Origin: Pseudomonadota bacterium
Lineage (GTDB): Bacteria; Desulfobacterota; Desulfobacteria; Desulfobacterales; JAHIVH01
Length of the DNA: 64,000 bases
Direction: 5' to 3'
NCBI GenBank assembly: GCA_018816735.1
Contig: JAHIVH010000061.1
Location: forward strand, 186,001 to 250,000
In this document: positions 16,760-25,501 of the stretch, one piece after another
How the letters are laid out: the number at the start of each line of letters is the position of its first letter
How positions within the stretch are numbered: position 1 is the first letter of the stretch
Translations under genes and position numbers: made by a program
Notes under the pieces: model-generated
What the model was told of the DNA's origin: nothing
Database searches by the model: none
What the model saw: only the letters and a program-made list of their open reading frames with translations

Positions 16760-17722
16760 CTAATCATACTGTCTGAAACGAGGAAAAAGATGATTCGCAT
16801 TGTCGTAGAAGACCGACCTCAATGCCTGATCATCAAACCCGTCGTAAGATTCAAGACCGCTTATTGTCGCCATTGTTGCAAGCTCAGGAGCAAACGGATA
16901 ATCACTTGCAAAAAGTATTTGTGAATTATCAACCACTTCCTGCAGTGAACGAAGGGTATATGGTGCTGCCGAAATTGCCGTATCATAATAAAACCGCTTC
17001 AGATAATTCAAGACGCCTTGCGGGACATATTCCTGCAAGCCGGGCCAAAACTGCCCCAGGGAAAGCCGAAGCGTCAAATAAGGGATGGTGCCACCTGCAT
17101 GGGGTAAAATAAACCGGATGTCAGGACACCGTTCGATTGTGCCGGTGAAAAGCAGATTGCTTACCGCCTTGGTTGTTTCAAGAACAAATTCCACAAGGGC
17201 TGGTGGCAATTTAAGCGTTGATTTGTCACTTTCCGGTGAAACATCAGGATGCATAAACACAACTGCTTTTCGTCTGTTCAGGGCGTCAAACAATTCATCG
17301 TATAAAGGTGCCCCCATATAGTATCCTGAAACGCTTGACAGCAATGCAACACCGTCTAGTTTCAGTACATCCAGGGCATATTCCAGCTCCTTTAACGATG
17401 CATTCATATTTGGCAAAGGCAGTACTGCATAAGCGCCCAGTCTTTCGGGATAATCGTTTATTAATCGCGCAGAGAATTCATTGCATTTACGGCAAAGTTC
17501 TATGGTGAATCCTTCATCACCGAAATAAACGCCTGGGGCTGAAATGGAAGTAATTGCGGTTTTGATATGGTATTTATCCATGAGTTCAAGCATATTTTCC
17601 ACACACCACTCTGGGAAAGGGCGTCCGGCCACTTCAGTAATGCCAATTCTTGCCAATGCATCTACATATTCCTTTGGCACAATATGATGATGCACATCAA
17701 ATTTTGGTAACTGTTCACTCAT
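16760..17722 (-). CDS. Metal-dependent amidohydrolase/decarboxylase (Amidohydro_2, ACMSD-like)
   Basis: A 320-residue TIM-barrel hydrolase of the amidohydrolase-2 group that includes aminocarboxymuconate-semialdehyde decarboxylase and resorcylate-type decarboxylases. Visible metal ligands are the N-terminal HxH within FDVHHHIVPKEY, a mid-protein His in MHPDVS, a further His in LPHAGGTIPYL, and the Asp of FASDYPFAP near the C-terminus, which fits the family. AAGAGG lies 6 bases before the ATG. It probably cleaves or decarboxylates a cyclic or aromatic acid in the cytoplasm. The AOR gene follows 115 bases downstream on the same strand. Confidence 0.85.
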   Translation of the reverse strand: MSEQLPKFDVHHHIVPKEYVDALARIGITEVAGRPFPEWCVENMLELMDKYHIKTAITSISAPGVYFGDEGFTIELCRKCNEFSARLINDYPERLGAYAVLPLPNMNASLKELEYALDVLKLDGVALLSSVSGYYMGAPLYDELFDALNRRKAVVFMHPDVSPESDKSTLKLPPALVEFVLETTKAVSNLLFTGTIERCPDIRFILPHAGGTIPYLTLRLSLGQFWPGLQEYVPQGVLNYLKRFYYDTAISAAPYTLRSLQEVVDNSQILFASDYPFAPELATMATISGLESYDGFDDQALRSVFYDNANHLFPRFRQYD

Positions 17723-17876
17723 TGAATACCTCTTTTTAAAAATTTTTCTTGTAAAGAAAAGCCTAACAAGACCGGATAATTCATTATCCCAAATGCCTTA
17801 TCAACTTTTTTCTCCTCACCGAAACGTACGATATGACGATCGCTATCCAAATGGTTTGAATAACATAGCTTTTTAT

Positions 17877-19325
17877 TTATGAATCCAGGTTGGTCTGAAT
17901 CAATTCTCTGGGCGACATAGCACCGTTGGTTATTTCTATTTCGCCTGCTTTCAGCTTTAATGGTTTCTTCTGTGCGTTTAGTATTTCCAAAAGCAAGGTC
18001 TTGTTGAATCCATCTTCTCTGTAAAAATGACTCGGTACGCAGCCGGTCGTATCTATATAATATTTGCCTGAAGCCAGTCCTTTCAAAACCAACTGGTCAA
18101 ACATGGCTCCGATGTCACCTTTAAAATTTTCAGGCGGGTGCTCATCTTTTTCATCGTCATTATAGGTTGAAAAGGCTTTTCCGTTCTTGAGGAAATTCGG
18201 ATCAAACACAGTAGCCGTAATCTGAGTCCCCTGGGGTCCTGTAATCAAGCACCAGCTGTTCTTTGTGTTTTTGTAATCCTTTTCCTCCTTACTCATGATG
18301 CCATCAATCAAAAATCCTTCCAGATTTTCCGAACTGTAATATGTCATGCCTTTTGCGTTTTCGGACAGATCCATGCCAAAAGAAAGCGTAATATCAGAAA
18401 TGAGGGCGCCCGGATTGAATGGAACGCCCATAATCGTTTTGGTAAGCGTCAACGAATCCACCATGATGGAATCGATATAGAACCTAGGGCCTTTTATGCC
18501 CAGAGGAAAGGCCGGATACATGCATGAATGTGTAATAATTCTAACCGGGCCTTCTTTATATGCAGTAATGCCGCCTTTAACCAGTCCTTCACTGAAGGGT
18601 ACTTTTATAAGTCCTCCCATAAACCGGATACGGCCTCTAACCTTCTGCCTGTCAAAAATATTTTCATTGTTCCCCCCTCCCTTTTCGTTCACCCAGAATT
18701 TGTCGATAAAAATGGTGGGAGAGGCTTTCTTTTTTCCCTTGTCTTTGACCAGGCCATCGTATCCAAATGAAATGCCACGAACGTTGAACCCGACATCATC
18801 CCTATTAAAAAGAGAGATAATCGGTTCAAGCGTGACCGTAGGAACATCGCCCTTGAATGTTGAAATATAAACCCATGTTTCTTCACCGGTTGAAGGATCG
18901 ATTAGGGCAACAGGCGTTGTTTTATCCGCATCTTCAGGCACAAGATCAATCGGTGCTTTTTCACCGGTATCTCTTACCATGAAAGCAATGAGATCCTGTT
19001 CGTCATAAACCTGATTTGACCGATTGTTATTGGCCTCCGGGCCTTTTGAAAGGATAAAACTCCCCTCTCCGGTTACTTCATCGATCTGAAATACTATAGG
19101 CCGAAATTGATTGTCACGAAACGCAAACACAATTATTTTTTCAAGTGGGGAACCGACAATGTCCGGCACAAGCTTGCCGGGTATCTCCACAGGTTCATAA
19201 AACCTTCCGTTGTTAGCAGCTATGGACGGGGATGCATTTATACAGGGAACAAGCCAAAAGAAATAAATAATAAATACGATCAGCATCGTTCCTGTTTTGA
19301 TGAATACTGAATTTTTTGTTGTCAT
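17877..19325 (-). CDS. Unrecognised large secreted protein
   Basis: I do not recognise this 482-residue protein. It has an N-terminal hydrophobic segment followed by INASPS, consistent with a signal peptide (KTGTMLIVFIIYFFWLVPCINA), so it is probably periplasmic or surface-located. The mature part begins FYEPVEIPGKLVPDIVGSPLEKI and is predicted by eye to be beta-rich, with no cysteine-haem or repeat motifs; only a few cysteines are present. Lysine-glycine stretches near residues 195-225 look like surface loops. It lies 154 bases upstream of the amidohydrolase on the same strand. Function cannot be inferred. Confidence 0.6.
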   Translation of the reverse strand: MTTKNSVFIKTGTMLIVFIIYFFWLVPCINASPSIAANNGRFYEPVEIPGKLVPDIVGSPLEKIIVFAFRDNQFRPIVFQIDEVTGEGSFILSKGPEANNNRSNQVYDEQDLIAFMVRDTGEKAPIDLVPEDADKTTPVALIDPSTGEETWVYISTFKGDVPTVTLEPIISLFNRDDVGFNVRGISFGYDGLVKDKGKKKASPTIFIDKFWVNEKGGGNNENIFDRQKVRGRIRFMGGLIKVPFSEGLVKGGITAYKEGPVRIITHSCMYPAFPLGIKGPRFYIDSIMVDSLTLTKTIMGVPFNPGALISDITLSFGMDLSENAKGMTYYSSENLEGFLIDGIMSKEEKDYKNTKNSWCLITGPQGTQITATVFDPNFLKNGKAFSTYNDDEKDEHPPENFKGDIGAMFDQLVLKGLASGKYYIDTTGCVPSHFYREDGFNKTLLLEILNAQKKPLKLKAGEIEITNGAMSPRELIQTNLDS

Positions 19326-19868
19326 TTCTCAACGCCTCCAATCATGGATAGTCTGGTGATAAAATATTTTTACGACAAATGACTCTATGGGGCCTTCCGG
19401 ATAAGGGGCAGGTTTCATACATGCAATAATCCTCATCATGCCATATCTTCTATCGGATCAGCCGCAAGCAGAAGAACGTTTTTAAACCCTTTGCACCCGA
19501 TTTATTTTCCTCGAAAATGACGGTTATAAATGAACTCAATGTAATAGATTATAAAAATAAATATACATTTAATTTTTACATGTCAATACAAAAACCTAAC
19601 TTATGCGTTATTTATACTTTTGTTTTTCGATAATTGCACATTGTGTTTTAAATAATAAAAAAATATAAAATATTTATTAGCAAGTCCCTTCGGATTCTTC
19701 ATCCAAAAGGTGTGCGATAAAAGAATCCGGTTATTTCATCAATGCATTTATGAGCATAGTATTATGTCTTGTGCATAAACCATTTAGACAGTATGATGAA
19801 TCCGTATGACTTGGATGATTGCTGAACATTGATTATCCTCTGGCCCTTAACCAAATCAGGAGATAAAT
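19326..19868. other. AT-rich intergenic region of 543 bases with one inverted repeat
   Basis: Between the divergent secreted-protein gene (-) and the PhoH gene (+) I see no gene or RNA. The stretch 19540-19680 is very AT-rich. CGGATTCTT (19691-19699) and AAGAATCCG (19721-19729) form a 9-bp perfect stem with a 21-base loop; no T run follows, so its role is open. Promoters for both flanking genes must lie here, but no clear -35/-10 pair stands out. Confidence 0.5.
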
Positions 19869-21206
19869 GTGAAAAAAATTAATGCGAAAGTTGTCGATAC
19901 AAGTGCGCTGGTTCATGATCCGGATTGTATCACCTATCTCATGGATAAAGGAAATATGGCATGTATTCCATGGACGGTTCTTGAGGAACTCGATGGTTTA
20001 AAAGGAAGACCTGATATTGGCCTGGATGCCAGAGAGGCTATTCGCAATATTGAAAAGCTGAGGCAGGATAAAACCTGTAAACAGTTAGACATTATAAGAG
20101 AGCACAGCTGGAAAGGCATTGAGTTTCTCGACCATGCCAACAACGACCATAAAATCATTGCAACGGCCAATGAATTGAAATCAAAATATTATCGCGTTGA
20201 ACTGGTTTCCAAGGATTCCATGATGAGAATCAAGGCCAGGGAGCTTCAATTTGTCGCTGAAGATTATTATCGGGACCAGACCAAGAATCATATTGACACC
20301 AGAATGCCAAGAATTGATGTCCAGTCAAATGATATTGATATGGACACGTTTACATTCCCATACGATCCCGAGAAACATGGGGAGATCCTGGAAAATGGCG
20401 GGGTTGTCTGCATCAGTGACTGGACAGGCGATTTCAAACATCCCAAGGACAGGGACAAGCCAGGTGAAAAATTCACAGCCGTAAGAAAAAATGAAAAATT
20501 CCATATTATTAAAAACACGATCAGTGCATTTGGTATTAAACCCTATACGGGATCTGATACGGGGTATTCCAATCTGGCATTTAACTGGCCCCAGACCGTG
20601 GCGCTTCATCATCTGAATTCTCCGGATGTCTCACTTGTATTTCTCGAAGGGGGTGCGGGTACCGGAAAAACGCTGCTTGCTCTTGCCTCTGCCCTTGAAA
20701 AAAGAACCGATTTCAGGCAAATTCTTGTAAGCCGTCCACTGGTGCACCTTGAGGACAAGGATAATATGGGATTTTTACCCGGAGATATCAGAGATAAAAT
20801 GGAACCCTGGCTGAGACCGATATGGCAAAACCTGTCCATACTGAAAGAAATCAGCCCGGAAAACAAACAGATGATTGAAAAATTCATTGAATGCAAAAAA
20901 ATAGACATTGAACCTCTGGACTACATTCGAGGTACAACCTTCTGGAAATGTTTAATCATTATTGATGAAGCCCAGAACCTGACACCCCATCAGGTCAAGA
21001 CAATTATCACACGGGCAGGTGAAGGCTCAAAAGTCGTTTTCACAGGCGATCTGGATCAGATCGACCGGAAGAGGCGGCTTGACAAAAGTTCGAGCGGCCT
21101 TGCCTATGCGTATAGCAGACTCATGGGACAGAAAATTGTTGCAAACATAAAATTTCAGGAATCCGTCAGATCAGAGCTTGCTAAACTGGGTGTGGATATG
21201 CTGTAG
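19869..21206 (+). CDS. PIN-PhoH fusion ATPase (YlaK/PhoH2-like)
   Basis: A 445-residue protein with an N-terminal PIN nuclease domain (VVDTSALVHDP with the first acidic residue; IPWTVLEELDGLKG; about residues 5-140) and a C-terminal PhoH ATPase domain (Walker A GGAGTGKT near residue 262; Walker B LIIIDEAQNLTPHQ near 362; FTGDLDQID). PhoH2-type proteins are RNA helicase/ribonucleases that act in RNA turnover or toxin-antitoxin-like control in the cytoplasm. The start is GTG with CAGGAG about 6 bases upstream. No antitoxin-like small gene is directly adjacent, so a housekeeping role is more likely than a TA module. Confidence 0.9.
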   Translation: MKKINAKVVDTSALVHDPDCITYLMDKGNMACIPWTVLEELDGLKGRPDIGLDAREAIRNIEKLRQDKTCKQLDIIREHSWKGIEFLDHANNDHKIIATANELKSKYYRVELVSKDSMMRIKARELQFVAEDYYRDQTKNHIDTRMPRIDVQSNDIDMDTFTFPYDPEKHGEILENGGVVCISDWTGDFKHPKDRDKPGEKFTAVRKNEKFHIIKNTISAFGIKPYTGSDTGYSNLAFNWPQTVALHHLNSPDVSLVFLEGGAGTGKTLLALASALEKRTDFRQILVSRPLVHLEDKDNMGFLPGDIRDKMEPWLRPIWQNLSILKEISPENKQMIEKFIECKKIDIEPLDYIRGTTFWKCLIIIDEAQNLTPHQVKTIITRAGEGSKVVFTGDLDQIDRKRRLDKSSSGLAYAYSRLMGQKIVANIKFQESVRSELAKLGVDML

Positions 21207-21253
21207 CAAGTTTGCTTAAATAAATTAAAATTCCATTGTGAACCGGAGGAAAC

Positions 21254-22030
21254 ATGAACACTCAGCAGTTGATTGACCTGAGCATCAGTATCGAACCTGA
21301 TTTACCCAGTGACCCACCTGCCATGATCCCCCAAATGGTCTACATCGACCATCGTATGGGCGCGGATCAGATGTTGGAATTCTTTAAGGGTGTGAGAAAG
21401 GATCAGCTTCCCAATAGCCTGGGGTGGGCTGTTGAAATGCTTACGCTGACTACCCATTCAGGCACACATCTTGATGCGCCGTATCATTATCACCCGACCA
21501 TGGATAAGGGAAAAAAAGCACTGACTATTGATGAAATCCCGCTTGAATGGTGTTTTTGTGATGGCGTGCTTCTCGATTTCAGCCATAAAAAGGATGGAGA
21601 AAGGATAACAGCCAAAGATGTTGAAAATGAACTTGAACGAATCGATTACGCGTTAAAACCTTATGATATTGTACTGATAAGAACCGGTGCCGACAGGAGC
21701 TGGGGAAAGGCGGAATATCTTGTAAAAGGTCCTGGAATGACAAGAGAATCCACTTTATTTCTTTTGGATAGGGGGGTGAAAGTTGTCGGTATTGATGCCT
21801 GGTCCTGGGACCGGCCCCTTCCTTTTATTGCAGAGGAATTTCAAAAGACGGGCGATCCTTCCATTATTTGGGAAGCTCATTTTGCAGGTATTGAAAAAGG
21901 GTACTGCCATATGGAGAAGCTCACCAATCTCGGAAGTATTCCTAAGCCTCACGGATTCAAGGTATCGTGTTTCCCGGTGAAGATCAAGGCGGCTTCCGCA
22001 GGCTGGACAAGAGTGGTGGCCATTATATAG
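21254..22030 (+). CDS. Cyclase-family metal hydrolase (kynurenine-formamidase-like)
   Basis: A 258-residue member of the cyclase family (KynB/isatin hydrolase-like). The signature HSGTHLDAPYHYHP near residues 68-81 supplies the metal-binding His/Asp/His ligands, and DLSISIEPDLPSDPP at the N-terminus is typical. These enzymes hydrolyse cyclic or formylated amides and related substrates with Mn or Zn. GGAGG lies 5 bases before the ATG. It sits 47 bases after the PhoH gene on the same strand but is unlikely to be functionally tied to it. It may belong with the amidohydrolase/AOR genes as part of a degradation route, but that is inference. Confidence 0.85.
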   Translation: MNTQQLIDLSISIEPDLPSDPPAMIPQMVYIDHRMGADQMLEFFKGVRKDQLPNSLGWAVEMLTLTTHSGTHLDAPYHYHPTMDKGKKALTIDEIPLEWCFCDGVLLDFSHKKDGERITAKDVENELERIDYALKPYDIVLIRTGADRSWGKAEYLVKGPGMTRESTLFLLDRGVKVVGIDAWSWDRPLPFIAEEFQKTGDPSIIWEAHFAGIEKGYCHMEKLTNLGSIPKPHGFKVSCFPVKIKAASAGWTRVVAII

Positions 22031-22083
22031 GACTTCCCGTCCGGATTTTGTGAATGCAGATGGGTCTTTCCCGCATGAGGGAT

Positions 22084-22419
22084 TCAGCTTATCCTTTTTA
22101 AAGAGTCATCAGGCGGGTCTGCATCCGGGAACATTTTTTCAAGAAGGACGTAATCTTCGACAAGATCGATTCCCTCCCGGGTGATATTGGTGGTGGATGC
22201 AATATATGGCAGGGAATCGTAGGATTTGGAAAGCTCTACATACTGTGCCTTTTCAAGATAGGCCAGATTCCAGTTCAATTCATCGACCGGGACCATATAC
22301 TTTTCAGCCAGATGATTGAGTTCTATGGATGCATATGGATATGACTTGAACATGTCGTACAGTTCCTCAAGAATTCTTCGCCGTAACCGCTTATATCGCA
22401 AAATTTCGTCATGTTGCAT
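22084..22419 (-). CDS. Small winged-helix-like protein
   Basis: A 111-residue cytoplasmic protein with the pattern of a winged helix-turn-helix: helices at LRRRILEELYDMFKS, ASIELNHLAEKYMVPVDELNWNLAYLEKAQYVEL, then a wing-like strand pair and ITREGIDLVEDY. It could be a transcription regulator or a DNA-binding adaptor; no effector domain is present. The frame is open from a TTG at 22446, but the ATG at 22419 is preferred. It is convergent with the cyclase-family gene. Confidence 0.6.
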   Translation of the reverse strand: MQHDEILRYKRLRRRILEELYDMFKSYPYASIELNHLAEKYMVPVDELNWNLAYLEKAQYVELSKSYDSLPYIASTTNITREGIDLVEDYVLLEKMFPDADPPDDSLKRIS

Positions 22420-22594
22420 AGGTAAAAATCCAGCCCCCCCATTCAATAATTTGAATATTTTGAGTTTTTAACTTGACATTGCTACAGCCATTCAAGTAGG
22501 TTACATGAACTTTTTTCGTCAATCAAACAATACTGGCGAAACAGCGTAACTTTTAAAACGATGAATAACCGAATAAACAATCTGAAGAACTGAC

Positions 22595-23194
22595 ATGAAT
22601 ATAGAAACCAGCTACAAGACACTTGATTTGCCTCCAGGATCATCACTGAAAGATATTAAAGTCGCTTATTTGACCAAAGTCAAACAATATCATCCGGATC
22701 GATACACAACCGAAACGCTCAATCAGCATCTTGCAGAAAACAAGATCAGGGAAATCAATCTTGCATATGAAATATTGATGACCTGTTTTAAAGATCATTA
22801 TGCATCAAAAGAACTGCCTCTTTCTGTCATCGAAATTTCGGAAAAAAGACGAAACCGAAAGAAATCATCTGATTATGATGCTAAAGACAGCGAGAATCAC
22901 CCGGTTTCCTTAAAAAAAGCAAGAGCTGTTGCTACAAAAATGGCTCTTGGTGATATGGAGGCCTCCCATCTTTTTTCAATATCTGACTCTGAATGCAAGC
23001 ATGCACGGCTTAAGGCCGATTCAACCATTGAAAACAAAATGGCGGAAATTTCCCGTACTGAATCTGACCTTACGCGTTACCAGGCATGGCTTGACAACAA
23101 ATATTTTAAAAAAAATGTGTATGAGATTTCAAATGACCATAAGTTTAAATGGAAAAATCTGAAAAAATTTCTGTCCGGGGCAAACCCCTATTAA
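22595..23194 (+). CDS. J-domain (DnaJ-like) protein
   Basis: A 199-residue protein with an N-terminal J domain (about residues 1-65): helix II KVAYLTKVKQY is followed by HPD at residues 33-35, the motif that stimulates Hsp70 (DnaK) ATPase activity. There is no Gly/Phe region, zinc finger or CTD, so it is a type III J protein with a private client. The C-terminal part is basic and helical (KKARAVATKMALG, TRYQAWLDNKYFKKN). It probably recruits DnaK to a specific cytoplasmic substrate that cannot be named from context. Confidence 0.8.
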   Translation: MNIETSYKTLDLPPGSSLKDIKVAYLTKVKQYHPDRYTTETLNQHLAENKIREINLAYEILMTCFKDHYASKELPLSVIEISEKRRNRKKSSDYDAKDSENHPVSLKKARAVATKMALGDMEASHLFSISDSECKHARLKADSTIENKMAEISRTESDLTRYQAWLDNKYFKKNVYEISNDHKFKWKNLKKFLSGANPY

Positions 23195-23198
23195 TACC

Positions 23199-23235
23199 GG
23201 CCATGACCTGTCAGTGTAATGGTCGGCCCTTTTAA
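23199..23235 (+). terminator. Likely terminator after the J-domain gene
   Basis: GGCCATGACC (23199-23208) pairs with GGTCGGCC (23221-23228) with a two-base AT bulge, followed by CTTTT. It begins 5 bases after the J-domain stop and also covers the end of the convergent gene at 23232. Confidence 0.5.
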
Positions 23236-24359
23236 CTGATTTTTTCATAAGTGCTGTTATCGACCCCTGAATTCATATCCAGTTCCTGAATGGTGCCTAC
23301 AGTGCCATTTTCGTTTAAGACCACACTCGTTTTTCTGATTTGGGCAGCCAGCATGTTTGTGGTGTCCCTTAAATCAAATCTTGTGTCAGCCTGATCCAGA
23401 TAGATGGCCCCTATTCCTTTGTCCCTGATGCTTGAAATCTGGCCATTTCCGTTTTCGTCAGGTGTCCAGATTGAAAGCTGATCGAAGATAGTGTCATTTT
23501 CATCTATCCAGTTGTTGTGATCGGCATCGTATTGTGCAAGCTCACCAAATCCGCTTCCGGTAGATGGGCCGAAAAGTTCCCGGCCATCATTCACTTTTCC
23601 ATCGGCATTCAGGTCAAGGGCCAGGAATCCCGTTCCGTCCTTGAAAGATGCAAATTCTTCATTTTGCCCGTCGAAATTGAGATCAAAAGAAAATCTGAAA
23701 TCCGCCAGCTCGGGAATCGAACCGTCAAAGTTTATGACCAGCGGATCTATCAACGTCATGGCCCCTTCTTCCACGTATGAATACTTTTCCTGGCTCATAT
23801 ATTCCCGCTTCATATCCAGATTCATGACAAAATTGACGGATTCGCCGTCTTCTGTCTCAATAACACCATTTGAAATAAACCGGGTATTTTCATTTTCCTG
23901 GTGCGTAACCACACGGTCTTCATAAATTTTATATTTCGCCTCAAAGGTGAGATTCCCAGACGCAGGTTTTATGGATTCCCGATTGATATATTGAAAATCA
24001 TACTTGAAGTCTGTAAATTCCTGAATAAGAATTTCCATGGATATCATTTTTTCAATGATTGATTCGAGTAATGGATTCGCAGGTGTATTCCTATCATTCA
24101 CGTTCGCATCAAATATTCCGGTTGTATCGGAAACTTGCCCTGAAAAGGCATTTTCCGCCATGCTGATCAGTCTCTCCTTATATGTCTGTATCGAATTTTG
24201 GAGAAATGTTTCAGAATAGAACCTATCAGGATTCAACCGCTCCTGCAATTTGTTATTGAAAATGGTTTCCCATTCCATTTTGTATTCGGCTTTGACTGTC
24301 GTTTGTTCCTGGTATGACCGTGATGATGCCAGTTGAATCTCTGAACTTTTGATTTTCAT
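23232..24359 (-). CDS. Calcium-binding repeat protein (EF-hand/VCBS-like hypothetical)
   Basis: A 375-residue protein whose C-terminal half carries acidic Asp/Asn-rich turns typical of calcium-binding repeats: DLNFDGQNEEF, DLNADGKVNDGRELFGP, DADHNNWIDENDTIFD and TPDENGNGQISS. The phrase LALDLNADGKVNDGRELFGP...GFGELAQYDADHNNWID is a recognisable conserved block in many proteobacterial hypothetical proteins. The N-terminal half is charged and helical. No signal peptide is present at the ATG chosen (24359), so it may be cytoplasmic or exported by a type I system lacking a leader; the open frame extends much further upstream but without good starts. Function unknown beyond calcium binding. Confidence 0.65.
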   Translation of the reverse strand: MKIKSSEIQLASSRSYQEQTTVKAEYKMEWETIFNNKLQERLNPDRFYSETFLQNSIQTYKERLISMAENAFSGQVSDTTGIFDANVNDRNTPANPLLESIIEKMISMEILIQEFTDFKYDFQYINRESIKPASGNLTFEAKYKIYEDRVVTHQENENTRFISNGVIETEDGESVNFVMNLDMKREYMSQEKYSYVEEGAMTLIDPLVINFDGSIPELADFRFSFDLNFDGQNEEFASFKDGTGFLALDLNADGKVNDGRELFGPSTGSGFGELAQYDADHNNWIDENDTIFDQLSIWTPDENGNGQISSIRDKGIGAIYLDQADTRFDLRDTTNMLAAQIRKTSVVLNENGTVGTIQELDMNSGVDNSTYEKIS

Positions 24360-24639
24360 TAAATGACCCCGCTGATGATGCAACAGAAATTTATCCCTGA
24401 ATTTCTTCGCATGATAACAGACACCAGCATCGTCCTTTAATGCTGTATTCATTTGCTGTATCGTAATGCAACAAATATTCCATTCAATCATAATTAAATA
24501 AATACTATAATTTAAGCATGTTGTATTTATAATGCCCGATGTCTCGATTCTGAAACAGGAAAAAACTGCCATGGCCGGCAAGGCTTTTCCATTCCAGTTT
24601 CAATTTACTGCTTGACTTGAGTCGATCATTGACAGTATT

Positions 24640-24664
24640 TTGGTATACCAACAAGGGTTATAAT
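24640..24664 (+). promoter_or_regulatory. GntR-type operator palindrome overlapping a promoter
   Basis: TTGGTATACCAA (24640-24651) is a perfect 12-bp palindrome of the T-GGT-N-ACC-A type used by FadR-subfamily GntR regulators. A perfect TATAAT lies at 24659-24664 just downstream, so the operator occupies the -35/spacer region. The GntR-family gene starts at 24720, which suggests negative autoregulation. Confidence 0.6.
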
Positions 24665-24719
24665 TTTACCAGCAGTTATCTATTAAGGGTCATTTGCTAA
24701 TATTGGAGGCAGAACCGCC

Positions 24720-25493
24720 ATGTCCGGAAGACGTCATGAAAAAATCGTACATGCTCTTCTTAAAAATATCTTTCGGAAGATTATAAAGCCTGGCGACAAA
24801 TTGCCTACAGAGAGAAAACTGTCGGAAAATTACAACGTTGACCGATCTTCCTTAAGGATCGCTTTAAAACAGCTTGAATCCATGGGCGTATTGGACATCC
24901 GTCAGCGAGACGGCGTATATGTCAAAAATTATTTCAAGTATGCGGGAATTGATTTTTTAAAAACCCTGTTTTCCTACAGGGAGGGAAAAATCAGAGATTC
25001 CATTATTGATGAATATGTTGTTGAAGAACTGTTGAATTTTTATATTGAATTTTTCCCGGCCATGCTTCGGGCATCCTTACGGCAATTTTCCCCCAGGGAT
25101 GTGCGAACCCTTCTGGATCTTTGTGAAGAAGCCCTGCAAAATATGGATGATCATCATAAAGTGGTTGCAAATGATCTTAAATTCCTTTTTTTGGTTGCAG
25201 AGAGAACAAATAATATGGTGTTCCACCTTATCGCCAATTCCGTTGCCCCGATCAGAAGCGAAATTCTATATTTCTTTCTCGAAAATATTTCAAGAAATGA
25301 CCTCAAGGAGCAGATCGAAATTCAACAGGCAATTGCCAGGAGCTTTATGAACACGGAAGAGAGTGATGCCACAAAAGTTGTTGAAATATATCGTAAGTAT
25401 TTAATCACACAAAAAAAAATGATTCGGGAGAAATATGCTGCGACACATGCCAGCACGGAAATGGTGGACAATTTCATAAAAAACAGTGTCTAA
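24720..25493 (+). CDS. GntR/FadR-family transcription regulator
   Basis: A 257-residue regulator: the N-terminal winged helix (about residues 8-75) shows the GntR pattern LLKNIFRKIIKPGDKLPTER, LSENYNVDRSSLRIALKQLE, MGVLDIRQRDGVYV. The rest is all-helical and looks like an FCD-type ligand domain with acidic and His residues (FSPRDVRTLLDLCEEA, MDDHHKVVANDLKF). It likely controls genes for a small organic acid or fatty-acid-like compound. GGAGG lies 9 bases before the ATG, and a palindrome sits at its promoter. The neighbouring outer-membrane genes on the - strand may be targets. Confidence 0.85.
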   Translation: MSGRRHEKIVHALLKNIFRKIIKPGDKLPTERKLSENYNVDRSSLRIALKQLESMGVLDIRQRDGVYVKNYFKYAGIDFLKTLFSYREGKIRDSIIDEYVVEELLNFYIEFFPAMLRASLRQFSPRDVRTLLDLCEEALQNMDDHHKVVANDLKFLFLVAERTNNMVFHLIANSVAPIRSEILYFFLENISRNDLKEQIEIQQAIARSFMNTEESDATKVVEIYRKYLITQKKMIREKYAATHASTEMVDNFIKNSV

Positions 25494-25501
25494 TTTTTTA
25501 C

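Noticed and set aside
19869..22030. PhoH gene and cyclase gene as a toxin-antitoxin or defence pair
   Set aside because: No small antitoxin-like gene and no known link between the two families; they look like independent genes.
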